From Nectonema munidae (lineage: Eukaryota > Nematomorpha > Nectonematoida > Nectonematidae), in the NCBI GenBank assembly GCA_030549495.1, contig JAUIRK010000097.1:1746501-1810500 (forward strand): a stretch of 64,000 nucleotides of DNA, given 5' to 3'. Position numbers and translations under genes: made by a program. Below the pieces are notes generated by a model that worked only from the letters and a program-made list of their open reading frames with translations, made no database searches and had not been told where the DNA came from. Of the stretch, positions 1-11,900 are shown piece after piece. Every line of letters begins with the position of its first letter. Positions within the stretch are counted from its first letter, which is position 1.

Positions 1-468
1 ATTTGAATGTAAAATTTCCTTCCTTATGATGCAAAGATTAATAAGGCATTATCATTGTACCACAGATTAAATTACCTTTCAATTAAAATTCTTTTTAATT
101 AGCTCCAATCAAAAACAAAAAAAATGTTTTAAGAGACAAAATATAACACAATTATAGAAAATTTTCAGGATATATTTCTGCAAAGAAAAAGTGTAATATG
201 TCTTTAAAATCAGATTTATTTCCACAAAACTGTGATCTAGCCATGCTTTTAGAGAAAAATTCTGTCAAAAATTTTTAATGAAAAATGAGAGAGCGAGGTA
301 AATGGAACTCAAAAATGGTAGCAGATTTTTTGGACAGTAACCAAAATTCATCAATTTAATTTTTTTTAATTTTAATACTATATCATGTTTATTTAATCTA
401 TAACCATATTAATTGAAAAGAACTAAGTTAAGTTTCAAATGTTTTATACTTTTAATGTTTATATTTTA
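1..468. other. AT-rich non-coding stretch
   Basis: No open frame, terminal repeat or RNA signature is visible. It ends at the left target-site duplication of the LINE that follows. Confidence 0.5.
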
Positions 469-1613
469 CTTTTTACTTATTCATCATCTCCATTCGCTCT
501 AATGAGACTGTCTTTGTCGTGGCGAGCCAAGGTCGACCTTGAATTTGCATCGACGTCTCCATCTTCCTTTCATTTCAGCATCTTCAATCTTCAGGTTCCT
601 TTTCTTCATGTCTTCTTTAACAGCATCTTCCAATCTTTTTTTCGGTCTCTTTCTCCTCACTTGTCCAGTGATGTTTTCATCCCATAGTCTCTTCGTTATT
701 CTTTGTGGATCCATTCTCTCTAAGTGTCCTAACCAACGGAGTCTATGCTCTTCCAAATACTGCTCTATATCTTCCACCCCTGTCATTCTTCTAATCTCTT
801 TGCTTCGCACTTTGTCCAGTAGAGTTTTGCCACACATCATTCGTAACATCCTCATCTCAGCAGACTGCATGCGTCTCACTTCAACCTTCTTCATTGGCCA
901 AAACACTCTGCTCCATAACAAATAACACCCCTTACACACGATTTGTATAGTCTTCCTTTTAACTTCAATGACAAAACTCTGCCGCACAGTACGCCAGCAA
1001 TATCATTAAACTTTTTCCAACCAGCTCTAATTCTTGATATCACCGTTTTTTCAATTTCGCCATCTCTTGCTAAAACATCACCCAAATAACAAAACTCCTT
1101 TACTATTTCGAATTCATCTTCACCTAGTTTAACGAAGCTTTGATCTTCCACAATTTCATGATTTATCTTACAACTGCGACATATGAAATTTTTCGCTCTG
1201 CTCAATGCAACAGATAAGCCTGAACATCTCTTATGAACCCATAATTCGCATTTCATGCGTTGAATAGCATTCCTAACTACTCTGCTTCCACACACACTAC
1301 ACGGACCGATATCACTTACTGAGTCAAAACATTTTCTTATGACGATTTGCATTGCTTTCGTTTTTGCAATATTCACCTTCAAACCTTTGCTTTCTAAGGC
1401 TTCTTACCAACAACTGTACTTGTTTTCAACGTCTTCCCAACTGCTGCCAATCAATATCAAATTATCAGCGTAAAGAATTTCTCTCATGTTCTTGGATATG
1501 TTTTCTGCCAGTGCATCCATCACAATCGTGAAAAGAAGTGGACTGAGCACGGAGCCCTGGTGCACTCCAACTTTAACTTCGAACCACCCAGATTTTTTTG
1601 CTTTTTACTTATT
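469..1613 (-). mobile_element. 5'-truncated LINE (CR1/RTE-like) with 13-bp target-site duplication
   Basis: The minus strand encodes the C-terminal half of a non-LTR reverse transcriptase. From high to low coordinates I read the strand-switch motif GVHQGSVLSPLLF, then a YADN box (YADD in most relatives), a CSVCG...C..WVHKRCSG...CRSC zinc-finger-like insert, FCYLGDVLARDG, and the C-terminal RLRWLGHLERMD and RRKRPKKRLEDAVKEDM motifs typical of this LINE group. An in-frame stop and a frame change separate the parts, so it is dead. The direct repeat CTTTTTACTTATT flanks it at 469-481 and 1601-1613, and the 3' end carries a short ATGATGA tail. Together these show target-primed insertion of a 5'-truncated copy of about 1.1 kb. 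Confidence 0.9.
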
Positions 1614-1851
1614 ATTATATCATATTATGAAATAAACATTTTATATTGAATTTAAAGTATATTAATTGCTATTTGGAACACTAAATCTCTGTCTATTTAA
1701 CTTTCGTATATCTTCAAAATATAGCTAATCAAAAAAATGAATATGAGAAACAAATGTTAATTTTAGAAAAGCTCAAACTAAAAAAAATTGTCTAACAGTA
1801 ATTGAAAGCAAAGATATTGCTTGCTTTTGCTCCTTACACATTACACTACCC

Positions 1852-2177
1852 TAGAGATGTATGCGGATGTAGATGTCAGAATCAATTTTTCATAATTGCT
1901 ATTCTAAGCAAACGCAAGTTTTTTACTTCTTAAAAATTTAGAAAGAAGATGTCAACGTGTATGTGTGTTACCATAAAGAAATACTTGTCATAAATATTTT
2001 GGATGAAGTAAAAATTCAAAAATTCTGAAAAAAAACTTTGCGGTATATAGAAAAAAGAAAAATGTTTGAAAATTGCGTTTGCGGATGTTGAAACTTAAAT
2101 GATTCGCGGTTAGGATGTAAAAATTTTTTGTGGATAATAATCCTCAGAAGCGTATGCGGATATCCAATACATCTCTA
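1852..2177. mobile_element. hAT-type MITE, family 1 (long copy)
   Basis: The ends are inverted copies beginning TAGAGATGTATGCGGAT and closing in ATACATCTCTA. Flanking 8-mers CACTACCC and CACTTCGC agree at 5 of 8 positions, as expected for an old hAT duplication. Internal words such as GCTATTCTAAGCA recur in the element at 5392-5545. No coding capacity is seen. Confidence 0.65.
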
Positions 2178-2449
2178 CACTTCGCACATCACAGACTCAT
2201 GGTATCAAATCTTACTGTGGTTCATATATCAAAGCTTTTGGATTGATAATGATTATTATCACAATCAAACACTATAAGCACTCCTATTCTTCAGACCTCT
2301 CCTATTTTTGTTTGTGTTTATACTTTAATTAACTCAGTTAAATTCAACATATAGATACATTTTATGATGTTATATTATCATGTCTTCTTGAAAGACTCAA
2401 AATGTGTTTCCTCGGCTTTGAATTTTATTGTATAAAATATTCTTTTTAG

Positions 2450-2704
2450 ACGTTGTTGTTGGAAGGTGTGTAAATGCCGCCATTTTTTTGAATGAACCTC
2501 AAAGTGTACGCTCACAACTTGAAGAGTCGCAACCTAAACGCTTTGATCCCCACACATTCGCTGTAATGGACATTGTGTTCCCTTTTACCCAACTTCCTTC
2601 TCCCATCAACTCATTCTACGTGCACTGTTTTTTAAGAGGGTCTCTCCTTTATCCTGGCTACACGCAAAAAGCTATCCAAGAAATATGTAGCCAAAAGTTA
2701 TTAC
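2450..2704 (+). CDS. Host gene exon A (unrecognised protein)
   Basis: This is an open 85-codon segment with clearly higher GC than its surroundings, bounded by the acceptor TTCTTTTTAG and the donor GTACGT. Both junctions are phase 1. The reading includes DVVVGRCVNAAIFLNEP, RFDPHTFAVMDIVFPF and SFYVHCFLRGSLLYPGYTQ. I do not recognise the family. No signal peptide or membrane helix is evident in this piece. The phase-1 end joins exactly to exon B at 14442, giving a histidine at the junction. The intron between would be about 11.7 kb and filled with transposons, so some intervening exon could have been missed. The upstream exon lies outside the window or was not found. Confidence 0.6.
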
Positions 2705-3546
2705 GTACGTTTTTATTTGTACACTTTTGCTTCACTTAAATCGCATAGTGTGATGACACTTTTTCTTTCTTTTGTTATGACCTCTTTCTACGATTACTGT
2801 AATGGCTCATCCAATTTGTGGGTGGGCGTACTCAAAAAGCTTTTTGGACTAACTTCTAATGCATACCATTTTTAGTTCTATTTTATCCTTTTGCGATTCT
2901 TTTGAAATTTAAATTTTAGATTTTCTTGTCTTTAATTCTTTTGACATGCATCTTTTTTATCTTTTTTTTTGTTGATATTTTGATCTAATTTTCAGATTAA
3001 ATTTTCATAGCAAAGAAATAATAAAAGATGTAATAATTTATTTGCTATCTAATACTTTTACACTTTCCTTAAAATTTTTGTTAATAAAACTTATAAGTAG
3101 GTGAATGATTTTAATTTTAATTTGTGTTTTTCAAATTTATGAGCCTCCTCTTGACATGTTGTGGATAATGGTAAATGTTAGGTTTGCCTTTATTCAAGAT
3201 AGACATTAGCTCTTAGGTACAGCTGTGCTCATTTAAGTACAGTAAAAGTATCCTGCATTAACTTCTCTAACTTAATTATTGTCTGCCTTTCTTCGCATCT
3301 AATGAGGTAAATTTTTGTACTTGTAATATTTTCTTAACAATTTTTTTATTGCGTTGGAATAGCTAATTCATATAAATGTGATATTTGTAACACATTTTTT
3401 GGAGCATTTTAGGCTTTAAATTTACATTCAAGACTTCATACCTGCTAATTCTTAAACCCAAGTCCTAAATATATTTTCAAACTACAATTTAGTTTACTAA
3501 CGGAGTTTATGCGTAGGTAGCAATACTATACAAACAATATTTAAAA
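2705..3546. other. Intronic AT-rich sequence
   Basis: Nothing recognisable is seen between the exon A donor and the first TTAA-type MITE. Confidence 0.4.
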
Positions 3547-3643
3547 TTACCCAAGAAATGAAAATCGTCTGCTTTGAATATATAAAATTCCATTGAAAAA
3601 GAAAGCAGACGAATCATCTTCAAAATGTTGGTCTTCAAAGGGT
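3547..3643 (-). mobile_element. TTAA-type (piggyBac-like) MITE, CCCTTTGAAGACCA subfamily
   Basis: Read on the minus strand it starts TTAA-CCCTTTGAAGACCAA, continues through GTCTGCTTTCTTTTTCAATG and ends near CATTTCTTGGGTAA. The interior holds a short inverted pair, TCGTCTGCTTT and AAAGCAGACGA. Similar sequence recurs at 24443, 29271 and 51000. The far end is probably shortened. Confidence 0.6.
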
Positions 3644-3711
3644 TAACAAATAATAAATCTCTATTCTCTAGATTCCTTGATTAGATAAATATAGTACAGA
3701 TAACATTTTAA

Positions 3712-3837
3712 CCGGTTATCGACGACATTCGACATATGTCGACTTTAGAAAAATATGGATCGTCTACTTTAAAATTTTTTTTTAATACAAATCTACTTTA
3801 CATTAGATATCGTCTGATTATTCTGATCCATAACGGG
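3712..3837. mobile_element. TTAA-type MITE, CCGGTTATCGACGA subfamily
   Basis: The left end reads TTAA-CCGGTTATCGACGAC and the right end GATCCATAACGGG-TTAA. The two ends are imperfect inverted copies, 126 bp apart. The right TTAA (3838-3841) is also the left TTAA of the next element. Confidence 0.6.
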
Positions 3838-3841
3838 TTAA

Positions 3842-3971
3842 CCCATTTACAACCAATGTTCCTATTTTGGAACATAAGTAATTTCATCTTCGTCTGCTTT
3901 TTTCAATGACTTTGAATATAAATCGTCTGCGTTTTTTTAGATATCGTCTGCTTTGCTTGGTCTTAAATGAG
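3842..3971 (-). mobile_element. TTAA-type MITE, CCCATTTAAGACCA subfamily
   Basis: This 130-bp unit is flanked by TTAA on both sides (3838-3841, 3972-3975), with terminal inverted repeats CCCATTTACAACCAA and TTGGTCTTAAATGAG. It is the reverse complement of the element at 11462-11590 over nearly its whole length. The 7-mer GTCTGCT/G occurs three times inside. Confidence 0.8.
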
Positions 3972-3975
3972 TTAA

Positions 3976-5383
3976 TACACTGAAATATTTTTTCGTTATA
4001 GAACTTGTACTATTTTTTTCGTTGAAAATTAAAAAATAAAAATTACTCTTGAAAATGCTCAAACCATGATACCTTACCTACCATAATTCAGAAGAGCCAA
4101 GAAAACTCAGCCAATGTCATATCCACGATATCTTTTTTTGTTTGTTCGAGACACTATATACATTTTTGTCGGATTGTGAATTTGTAGAATTAAAGAATCA
4201 TCAATTGAGCACATTTTATATACTTTAAATTTCAGATGAATCAATTGTTTACAATTAAATATTTTTTAATTATCAAGTACATTAAATATGCAATGTTATA
4301 CAAAGTAATAAATTGTAAAATTATCAGTTGCCAAAGAGGGAGACCGTGTTAATAAACAATTAAAGATTTACAGTTTTTCCAATTTTCTTTTAAAGTTCCA
4401 ATAAAATTAACAAAAATCCTTTATAAAATTCGATCCTAAAATAAAAACTAAAAAGGCAATTCTGTTTTGTTTTATTTATATTTCATTCTAAATTTTTAAT
4501 ACGATTTTTTGCCTATGTAGCAAATATTATTATGAATTTGTAGATGTGATAAAGAAAACAATTTCAGAATAAATAATTTTTTGTGTTTTTAACATTTTGC
4601 ACCCCTAAAATTGGTTAAAGGATGCAACTTCACCCGTTATTTTAGGGTCTATGATTGCATCAAACAATATCCCAACTTCTCATATAGATATTCACATTAG
4701 AAAATTTCAATAAATTACATAATGATAGCTACCCCTTAAAATTGCTAATTATCTCATGGGGAACGGGGTAATTTATCCTGACTATGAGTACCAATGTCCA
4801 TAATATATGGCCTCCTCTTCACTAAATATCAAAAGTCTATAGTATTGTCACTTAAGTTCTTTGACATTTCATATAGTCCAACTTTTCCAGACTCGATGTT
4901 TTTAGGACCCAATAAAATATCCTGATTGGAGAGTAGGTCGGCTTATCAAGTATATATACTGAAATACATCATTGTTTAGGGAGGATTACCGTATTTCATC
5001 GTCTATAAGCCACACCCGGACTTTTGAACGAAATACAAGTTAAAAAACCTTACGTATGCCTATAAGCCGCACCCCCAAACATCCAGCAGCTCAAGTCGAT
5101 TACACTTAGAATATAATATAAAATATAAAAAGAAAATGAAATTTTTAACTTTTATTTTCGTAGGCTGAGCTAGAAACTTACATTTACTTTATTTTCCCCC
5201 AGAGTTGAGTAAATTTGTATCATTCTTCATTTATCTGAATTTACATATGCATCGAAACTATTTAAGCGCTGAGTTAATAAAGTTCGCATCAAAAAATTGT
5301 GTAGCTCAAAAAAAGTGATCTATATCGCCTCATCGGTGTCTGCATATCGATAGGAAGATAAAGGACTAAGCGAATAAAGGAGA
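3976..5383. other. AT-rich intronic sequence with a small repeated motif
   Basis: Mostly featureless. Around 5005-5085 two near-copies of a CTATAAGCCRCACCC motif lie about 60 bp apart, probably the remains of an old DNA element. No gene is seen. Confidence 0.35.
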
Positions 5384-5391
5384 GCTCGCAC

Positions 5392-5545
5392 TAGAGATCT
5401 GTCGGATGTGAAATTTTTTGTATCAATTCGATGCGCATGCGGAGTCAGAATTAATTTTTTTTAGCGTATGCGAATGCGGATATCATAAATGCTATTCTAA
5501 GCATAGAATATTTGCAAGACGATGTTAAATTTTTGCGGATCTCTA
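5392..5545. mobile_element. hAT-type MITE, family 1 (short copy)
   Basis: This 154-bp unit begins TAGAGATCTGTCGGATG and ends GCGGATCTCTA. The 8-bp flanks GCTCGCAC (5384-5391) and GTTCGCAC (5546-5553) match at 7 of 8 positions, diagnostic of hAT insertion. The internal GCTATTCTAAGCA word is shared with 1852-2177. Confidence 0.8.
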
Positions 5546-5553
5546 GTTCGCAC

Positions 5554-7203
5554 ACTTTAAGTAATTTAATTATAATTAAAAACGAAGATCAAAGTTGAAT
5601 TAAATTGGTTAAAAGAGTTGAAGTTTATTGATTTCTAGACAGACAAAAGTCCACAATTTGAGTTTGTTTCAAAATTACTTTTATCTTACTCAATTCTTTG
5701 TCGTTTAATTTGATCACAAATTGCGTCGATTTACACTTTTGATCATAGAGAGAAAAATAACTATTCGCGTGAAGAGAGAAAAGAGCAAACGAAAAATAGA
5801 AGTAATGAGGAAAAGTGTGCAAAGGAGAAAAGATCCGATGTTAGTTGAATATGAGTGGGAAATAAATTGAGTAGATCATAGGGAAAAGTATTGATGAATT
5901 AAAGTATAGGAAGCTTAAAAGATAAAAAAAAGAAGCAATCTAAACAACAGATTTAAAAGAATAAAATTGTCTGGAATCGTTAAAAAACCGGTATATGTAA
6001 TAATATATAACTGAAATCCGTTATAGGAAAATCAGGTTCCTATATTTTTTATAGTGGATTTTTCCACATAAAAATCGGAACTATAAAAATATACAATTTA
6101 TTTAGAAATTCGGTTTATTCGAATTTGTCTTACATAGATTTCATATTCTAAATGGGTGTGCAAAATTTTGTCTGGAAGTGGGATTTTTAAATTTCATCGA
6201 TTTTGAAGAAAAAAATTATGTTCCGTTTTCTTTCCACACCACCAAAATATTTCCCCAATGAGCAAAAACTTTTGATTACCATAAAACGAATATTTTTTAT
6301 TGAATTCATTTTGAATTTTATATATTTGCTACTTAGCATCATCTTTTGATGTACTTTGATGTAGTTTCCCAAATTTTTCGTACTCAACATTTGAGTGCTG
6401 TTCAAGCCCGGTCCAACATTCCGGTCTGAAACATGCAGATAGGAGCTACGTGGCCTCTCTAACTTTTACTTCTATAGTTAAGGAATAAAAATTAAATCTT
6501 ATTTCCACAGTGGCAGTAAATAAATTCTTGATTTAAATATTGAAGTGATTTCCTTCATTACTTACACTTTTTTTTTAACTTACAATATTTTTTTTAAATA
6601 TTCAATGATTTCTTTCAGTACTTAAAATTTTATTTACAGCCATTTTCTACCATACAATCTGTGGAAAAATGATAAAGGTATTTTAGTCACTTCCGAATAG
6701 TTCCGAAGAAAACGTGAACTTTTTTGGATATCGAACATTTTTTCTATTAATTTTTTCCAAAATATAACTTCCATATAAATTATACAAAATATTTATTTTT
6801 TTAAAGAAGAAAAAACGCCTCCTTGGGGGGAGGGGGTGCAACAATGTATACTTTGTATTTTACTTTTTTTACGTTATACTCTTTTTGTTGTCTTCTATGA
6901 TCTTGCCAGACTTCTGATTTATAGATGGACATTTATTTCATAAAATTTATTAAGATAATTATAATAAAAGCTAAAGAACATTTACTTTATAAATTGATTC
7001 AACTTTAGCTGATACTCATTCGTATTTAAAATGTGCTAAACTTTGACAAATTATATTCTTTTTTTGACAGTCCAATTAGTGAATTTCTGAATTTATCCAC
7101 GGTCAAAAACTTGTATTAAATCTTATAAGAATGATCAATTTGGCAACGCGTCTTGTATTTTTGTTACATTTTGTAATAATTCATATGATATAAAAAAAAT
7201 GGA
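5554..7203. other. AT-rich intronic sequence
   Basis: Two short minus-strand open frames (5625-5822, 6187-6405) have no recognisable motif, and their composition looks like chance AT-rich reading. Nothing else is seen. Confidence 0.4.
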
Positions 7204-7211
7204 TGTTAATC

Positions 7212-7855
7212 TAGGGTTTCTGTTTTTACATCAATATTTTCTTCCCAGGAATTTTCAGGGAAAAAATACTAATGCTGGGATCCCGGGAAAGAAGTCACTT
7301 TGAAAAAATATTCCATTATCATAACATAAAAAATACATATTCAAAATAAAATTTTGTTGAAAAAGAAATTTTTTTATTTTTATAGAAGTTTTTAAGGAAA
7401 CACAAACAATTTTCTCTTTTGGCACTTAGCCTTGTCCTTACTTTTGTTGTAAAAAGACTGGTAGCTGAAAATGCTCTTTCAGACTCAACAGATGTAAGTC
7501 AAGACTTTTTCTAGAAGAGAAATATTGTGAGATTGCTTTCCTGATGCCTCATATATATTTACACGTTAAAAATATATGCAAGTTTTTTTTTATAATTTAC
7601 AGGTTATATACATTTTTAAAAATAAAAGTATTGCACTTTTGATCATACCAACAAGTGAAGAGAAAAATTTTTTTATAAGAAAACCTTTGTTTGTTTCAGA
7701 TGTAAAAAAACAACTTAACTTACTAAAAAAATTATATTTTAAAACATAAATGGAATGAAAATGTTCCTGGGAAAAAATAAATTTTCTCGCCTCACTTAAT
7801 TACTTTATTTAGATACGGGATCCCGAGAAAACGATATCCTGGGAAAGAAACACTA
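7212..7855 (-). mobile_element. Internally deleted hAT element with transposase C-terminal remnant
   Basis: The ends are TAGGGTTTCT on the left and GGGAAAGAAACACTA on the right. The flanking 8-mers TGTTAATC and GTTTAATC agree at 6 of 8 positions. The minus strand around 7390-7500 reads SESAFSATSLFTTKVRTRL, the conserved hAT dimerisation motif near the transposase C-terminus. The catalytic core is absent, so this is a non-autonomous derivative. Confidence 0.7.
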
Positions 7856-7956
7856 GTTTAATCCCTTTTTATAAAATAATTTCAGACTAAGAATAGAAAA
7901 TATAAATAAAACTATTTAAACTAACAAATTTATTAAATCATAAAAATCAAAGTATA

Positions 7957-9543
7957 TTAGAACAAGAAAAACAACTTTTTACAACTTTTTACAACCGAAA
8001 CATCTTCCAACTTTTCTGTTTTCTTAACCCGGCAAGATTCACCTGTAAGTAAACCAAAAAGTTTAGCTACTTCTTGGTGTTTGCTGGACAATTTCTTGTT
8101 TACTTTATATCTATACTTTATAAATGGTTTGGCTAACTCCATTGTCAATTCTTTTATAAACCCCTTTCTATTTTTGCATCTTTGATTCGTTTTCGACAAC
8201 AAATAAGCATTAAATACACTAATGTCAAGCATATTGAAGAAAAAAAAGTGTATTCTAAATTTTGATCTAATTGATCACTAATTTTTTCAATAATTATAAT
8301 CCAAAATGAGCGCTGGCCTTCTTTGCTTTTCATTTAAGCTTTCATTGCCATAATGAGATGACTCAACAACACAACATTTTTATTTTTTTCGGAATATAAC
8401 AAACTAATACCATTTTGTTTTCATGATCGTGAAGAAAAATGGAAGTAAAAACTTCTATTTTCTTATCTCTAATCATTTTTGGTATTTCTTTCCTGTGTAA
8501 TCTCACAGTTCCGAGAAGCGATAAATTTTCCTACTGCTGCGACGCGAAAAAATGATCTGTTACAATATCTCTTCTAAAAAAAGGTTCAGTCAACTTCATC
8601 ACAACATCTTTAGCTAACCCTTTATGGACAGTATTGCCAATTTTTCCAGTGTAAACTTTTCAATTTAGTGCAAATTTAGTTGAAGTGTCACATATCCAGA
8701 AAATTTTTAAAGCATATTTTCTTAATTTTGAAGGAATATAGGTTCACCAAGGAACTTTTCCTCGGTAATCTGCTCAAGTTTCTCTTTGTTCAAAATAAAG
8801 AAGTAAATTTCTCCTAAATTCATCCCATACTTCACGTACTGCCTTAAACGGTCTTGATTTAATCTTTCTTTTTTACTTCTGAAAGTATCGAAACTTATTG
8901 TTCTTAAAAAAAAATTAAATCTTGGAATACCAACCACAGCGCGATAAAAAGGTGTGCTCTCTAAAGGATTCCACATAAAAGTAAAATTATCCCTATCTAA
9001 CCCAGCTCGGATTATTACTGCTAAACAGGCTTTAATTTCATCGATTGAAAAACATTTCATATAAGTATGCATTTTCTTACTTTGCCATTATGTTTGATAC
9101 TTTGCGATTTGTGTACTTTTGTATCGTGTATAAAATATAGTCATTCATAAAAAGAGTAAACAAGAATACAGAGTTGAAATTATATTTATGTTTTTATTAT
9201 TTTTCTTTACTATATTTCTCGCTCTCTATTTATTTTCAAAAGGTCTTTTTGCGTAGCAAATATTTTTTGCTTGTATCAATTCTCTCTCTGATTGAAAGTA
9301 TACTTTTCATCTTCAGACTGACTACATTCTGTTTCAAAAGAAAGCCAATTATTCAAATTAGAATCATTTTCATAATAATCATATTCAACTACAACATTTT
9401 TATCATAAGAGCTTCTATCAAAAAAAATCTTCTATTTCATCATCTTCGATTCTATCTGTTTTTGAACTATGGTCATCTTTATCTTTTTCCAAACTCAGCA
9501 TAAATTTCAAACCGTCTTTATGATTTAATTTCCAAGAATTCAT
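7957..9543 (-). pseudogene. Decayed piggyBac transposase
   Basis: Reading from high to low coordinates: an acidic N-terminus (DKDDHSSKTDRIEDDEIED), then a DDE_Tnp_1_7-type core beginning CFSIDEIKACLAVIIRAGL, with IPRFNFFLRTISFDTFRSK and NQDRLRQY matching the usual RF...lRFDD...R...D..piR block. Next come fragments GNTVHKGLAKDVV, VTDHFFAS (one of the catalytic aspartate regions) and finally FNAYLLSKTNQRCKNRKGF plus a C-terminal tail. The pieces sit in different frames with stops between them. I found no paired TTAA termini. The Cys/His-rich C-terminal finger present in the copy at 36-38 kb is not visible here. Confidence 0.8.
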
Positions 9544-9699
9544 TTTATAGTTATAACTAAATTTCAAAAAATAACTTCAAAAAATATATAATAGAATAAT
9601 TTTTTTATTATTAATTCAAATTTATTATAATTTTTCTCCCAAAATTATAATAAATAAATTTTAATAAAGTTAGTTAGTTAAGTTTATTTAATAAATTTT

Positions 9700-9984
9700 T
9701 ACACACACACACATTGAGGAAATGTTTAACATTTGAGTAGGCGAATGTGATGGCTTTTATGAAGAAGGTGAAAAAGGAGGTCTCAAGGACTCATCGAGAT
9801 TCCACACTCCATCGAATGAACCAGGAACAGGAGAAGCGTCAGGAAAATAGGTGTATAAAAGAAAAACAAAAGTAAGAAAGAAAACAAAAGAAAAGAATAT
9901 ATGTATATATATACAAATATATATGCTATGAGATTTGTATTAATATATATATATATATAATAATTATGTGATAAATAAGTTAAG
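9700..9984. repeat. Simple-repeat-rich LINE 3' flank: (AC)n and (TA)n
   Basis: A short (AC)n tract lies near 9701-9713 and imperfect (TA)n tracts lie near 9897-9962. On the minus strand this region follows the LINE stop codon at about 10006 and looks like its 3' untranslated part. Confidence 0.5.
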
Positions 9985-11165
9985 AAATACATGTAAAAGT
10001 TATATTTAATGTTTTAGTGAACGTTTAAATTTTTTAAAACTGTCAAGATTTAAGGTGCCATGGAAGGAGTTTGAGATAAAAAGTGTTCTTATAATTGTTG
10101 AACGGAAAATAGAATTATCAATTTTATTAGGAATATGTAGTAGGCAAGAGGATCGGGTATTATAATTGTGTATAGACGAATTTAGAGAAAAGAAATTTCC
10201 AAAAGGGCCGTAATTAAAGAAGGATTTATAGTAAAACTTTAAGTGAGCCAAAACGTTGATATAATTCATATTATATCCTTCAAAAGTTTGAGAATCAGAA
10301 GAATGATTTATAAAAGAAAAAAATTTATTTTGAAAGGATTCTAATTTGTTTAAGAAAGTAAAATTAGAGTTTCCCCATACAATATTGCAATAGGTTAAAT
10401 GTGGGAAGATAAAAGAACTATATAAGAGTTTTTTGCACTTAAAGTTCAAAAAATGTTTTAATTTTCTTATTGCTCCATAGAGTTTAGACACCTTAGATAA
10501 AATGCTAGCTATGTGAGGGGACCAAGATAAATTATTTGTAATATTCAAACCAAGATGATTAAAGTTATCAACTTTGTGTAAAATATGACCATTTAAAATT
10601 ATATTAAAATCTATGTTTATATTTCGTTTAGAGAATAACATGTATAGACATTTATTTGTGTTAAGAAATAGGAAGTTATGCTTACACCATTCTGATATGT
10701 TATGTAGGCAAGTGTTAGTAGTAGGGGCAATTAATGAAAGGTCACTAAAGTTGAGAGAGAGTGCTGCATCATCAGCATAAAGAATCAGAGAAGTAGGATC
10801 TTGTATACAGGAAAAAAATCATTGATAAATATTAAAAAGAGAAGAGGTCCCAAGATTGAACCTTGAGGTACTCCCATGTTGATCTTAAACTCTCTAGAGG
10901 ATTCACCTCGGAAAGAGACGTATGAAACTCGATCTAGCAAATAATTACTTAGCCAAGAATTTATTTTTCCTCTAAAGCCGATTCTAGAAAGTTTATAGAG
11001 GAGAATGGGGTGAAAAACGCTATCAAATGCCTTCTTAAAATCTAGAAAAAGAACCATGGTGGAACTTTTACCGTAAAAAGATTTGGATATGGACTGGAGT
11101 AGGGATAAAGCGGCATCCTCAGTTGATTTTTTCTTCCGAAAACCAAATTGTTTGGGGTTTATTAA
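9985..11165 (-). mobile_element. 5'-truncated Jockey/CR1-type LINE
   Basis: The minus strand encodes the second half of a reverse transcriptase: NPKQFGFRKKKSTEDAALSL, VLFLDFKKAFDSVFHPILL, GVPQGSILGPLLFLIFINDFF, an intact ILYADDAALSL catalytic box, then FNHLGLNITNNLSWSPHI and a thumb/C-terminal part ending HNYNTRS...LNLDSFKKFKRSLKH and a stop near 10006. One frame change near 10,805 separates the polymerase palm from YADD. The endonuclease and 5' part are missing, so the copy is dead. It is a different lineage from the LINE at 0.5-1.6 kb. Confidence 0.9.
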
Positions 11166-11461
11166 ATTATTAAAAAGAAAAACGGTTTACATTTATTATG
11201 TATAATACAAAATGTCGATCATTAGAATAAAAATATACCTTTTCTTAAATATAAAAAATATTTTTGCTTTTAAAATGAAGTGGTTAATCAAATTATTCAT
11301 TCCCAATGAGCTATTGTTAGAAAAAAAAAATTTTTTAGGCTTGAAAAAAATGAAAAAGTTTTCAAATGTTACAAAATGTAATAAACGTACTGATAAGGGT
11401 TAAAAGACCACTTAATGCAAACATCAAAGCTGGTCTTTGAGTACAGGTGGTTGGTTAATAA

Positions 11462-11590
11462 CCCATTTAAGACCAAGCAAAGCAGACGATATATAAAAAA
11501 TGCAGACGATTTATATTCAAAGTCATTGAAAAAAGCAGACGAAGATGAAATTACTTATGTTCCAAAATATGAACATTGGTCGTAAATGGG
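11462..11590 (+). mobile_element. TTAA-type MITE, CCCATTTAAGACCA subfamily
   Basis: This 129-bp unit has terminal inverted repeats CCCATTTAAGACCAAGC and TTGGTCGTAAATGGG, followed by TTAG where TTAA is expected. It is homologous, inverted, to 3842-3971, with three GCAGACGA-type words in its interior. Confidence 0.8.
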
Positions 11591-11757
11591 TTAGGTCAAG
11601 TAATCCGATTAATCCGAGAGATTTGAAACTGGTCGTTATAACCAAGTAGAGGTTGTCGTTAAAGCAGTTTTTACTGTATTGGAAAATGGGAAAATTATTC
11701 GTGAAGAGTAAAGATAATTTTATTTATGTGCTCATACGATAATGTTTAGAATACTTT

Positions 11758-11900
11758 GGCAGATGGCGTAGTAGGTTCTCGATCCAGTTGGTTGGGGTTC
11801 GATTCCCAATCGTGACTATTGCTGTACGTACTGACGATTAAAAAACCATAAACTACGTTTTTCCTGAGTTTAAGAATTTTATATGATATAATAATTAAAT
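11758..11900 (+). mobile_element. tRNA-derived SINE-like sequence
   Basis: GGCGTAGTAGGTT resembles an RNA polymerase III A box, and GGGTTCGATTCCC about 35 bases later is a consensus B box. No tRNA acceptor stem closes, so this is a tRNA-derived retroposon head rather than a tRNA gene. The 3' boundary is uncertain. It differs from the SINE family at 24.3, 29.7 and 63.3 kb. Confidence 0.5.

Noticed and set aside
539-925. A long + strand open frame in the first kilobase
   Set aside because: It is the antisense shadow of the LINE reverse transcriptase on the minus strand, which has recognisable motifs.
11758-11830. A true tRNA gene
   Set aside because: A and B boxes are present but no acceptor stem or anticodon arm closes, so it is better read as a SINE head.
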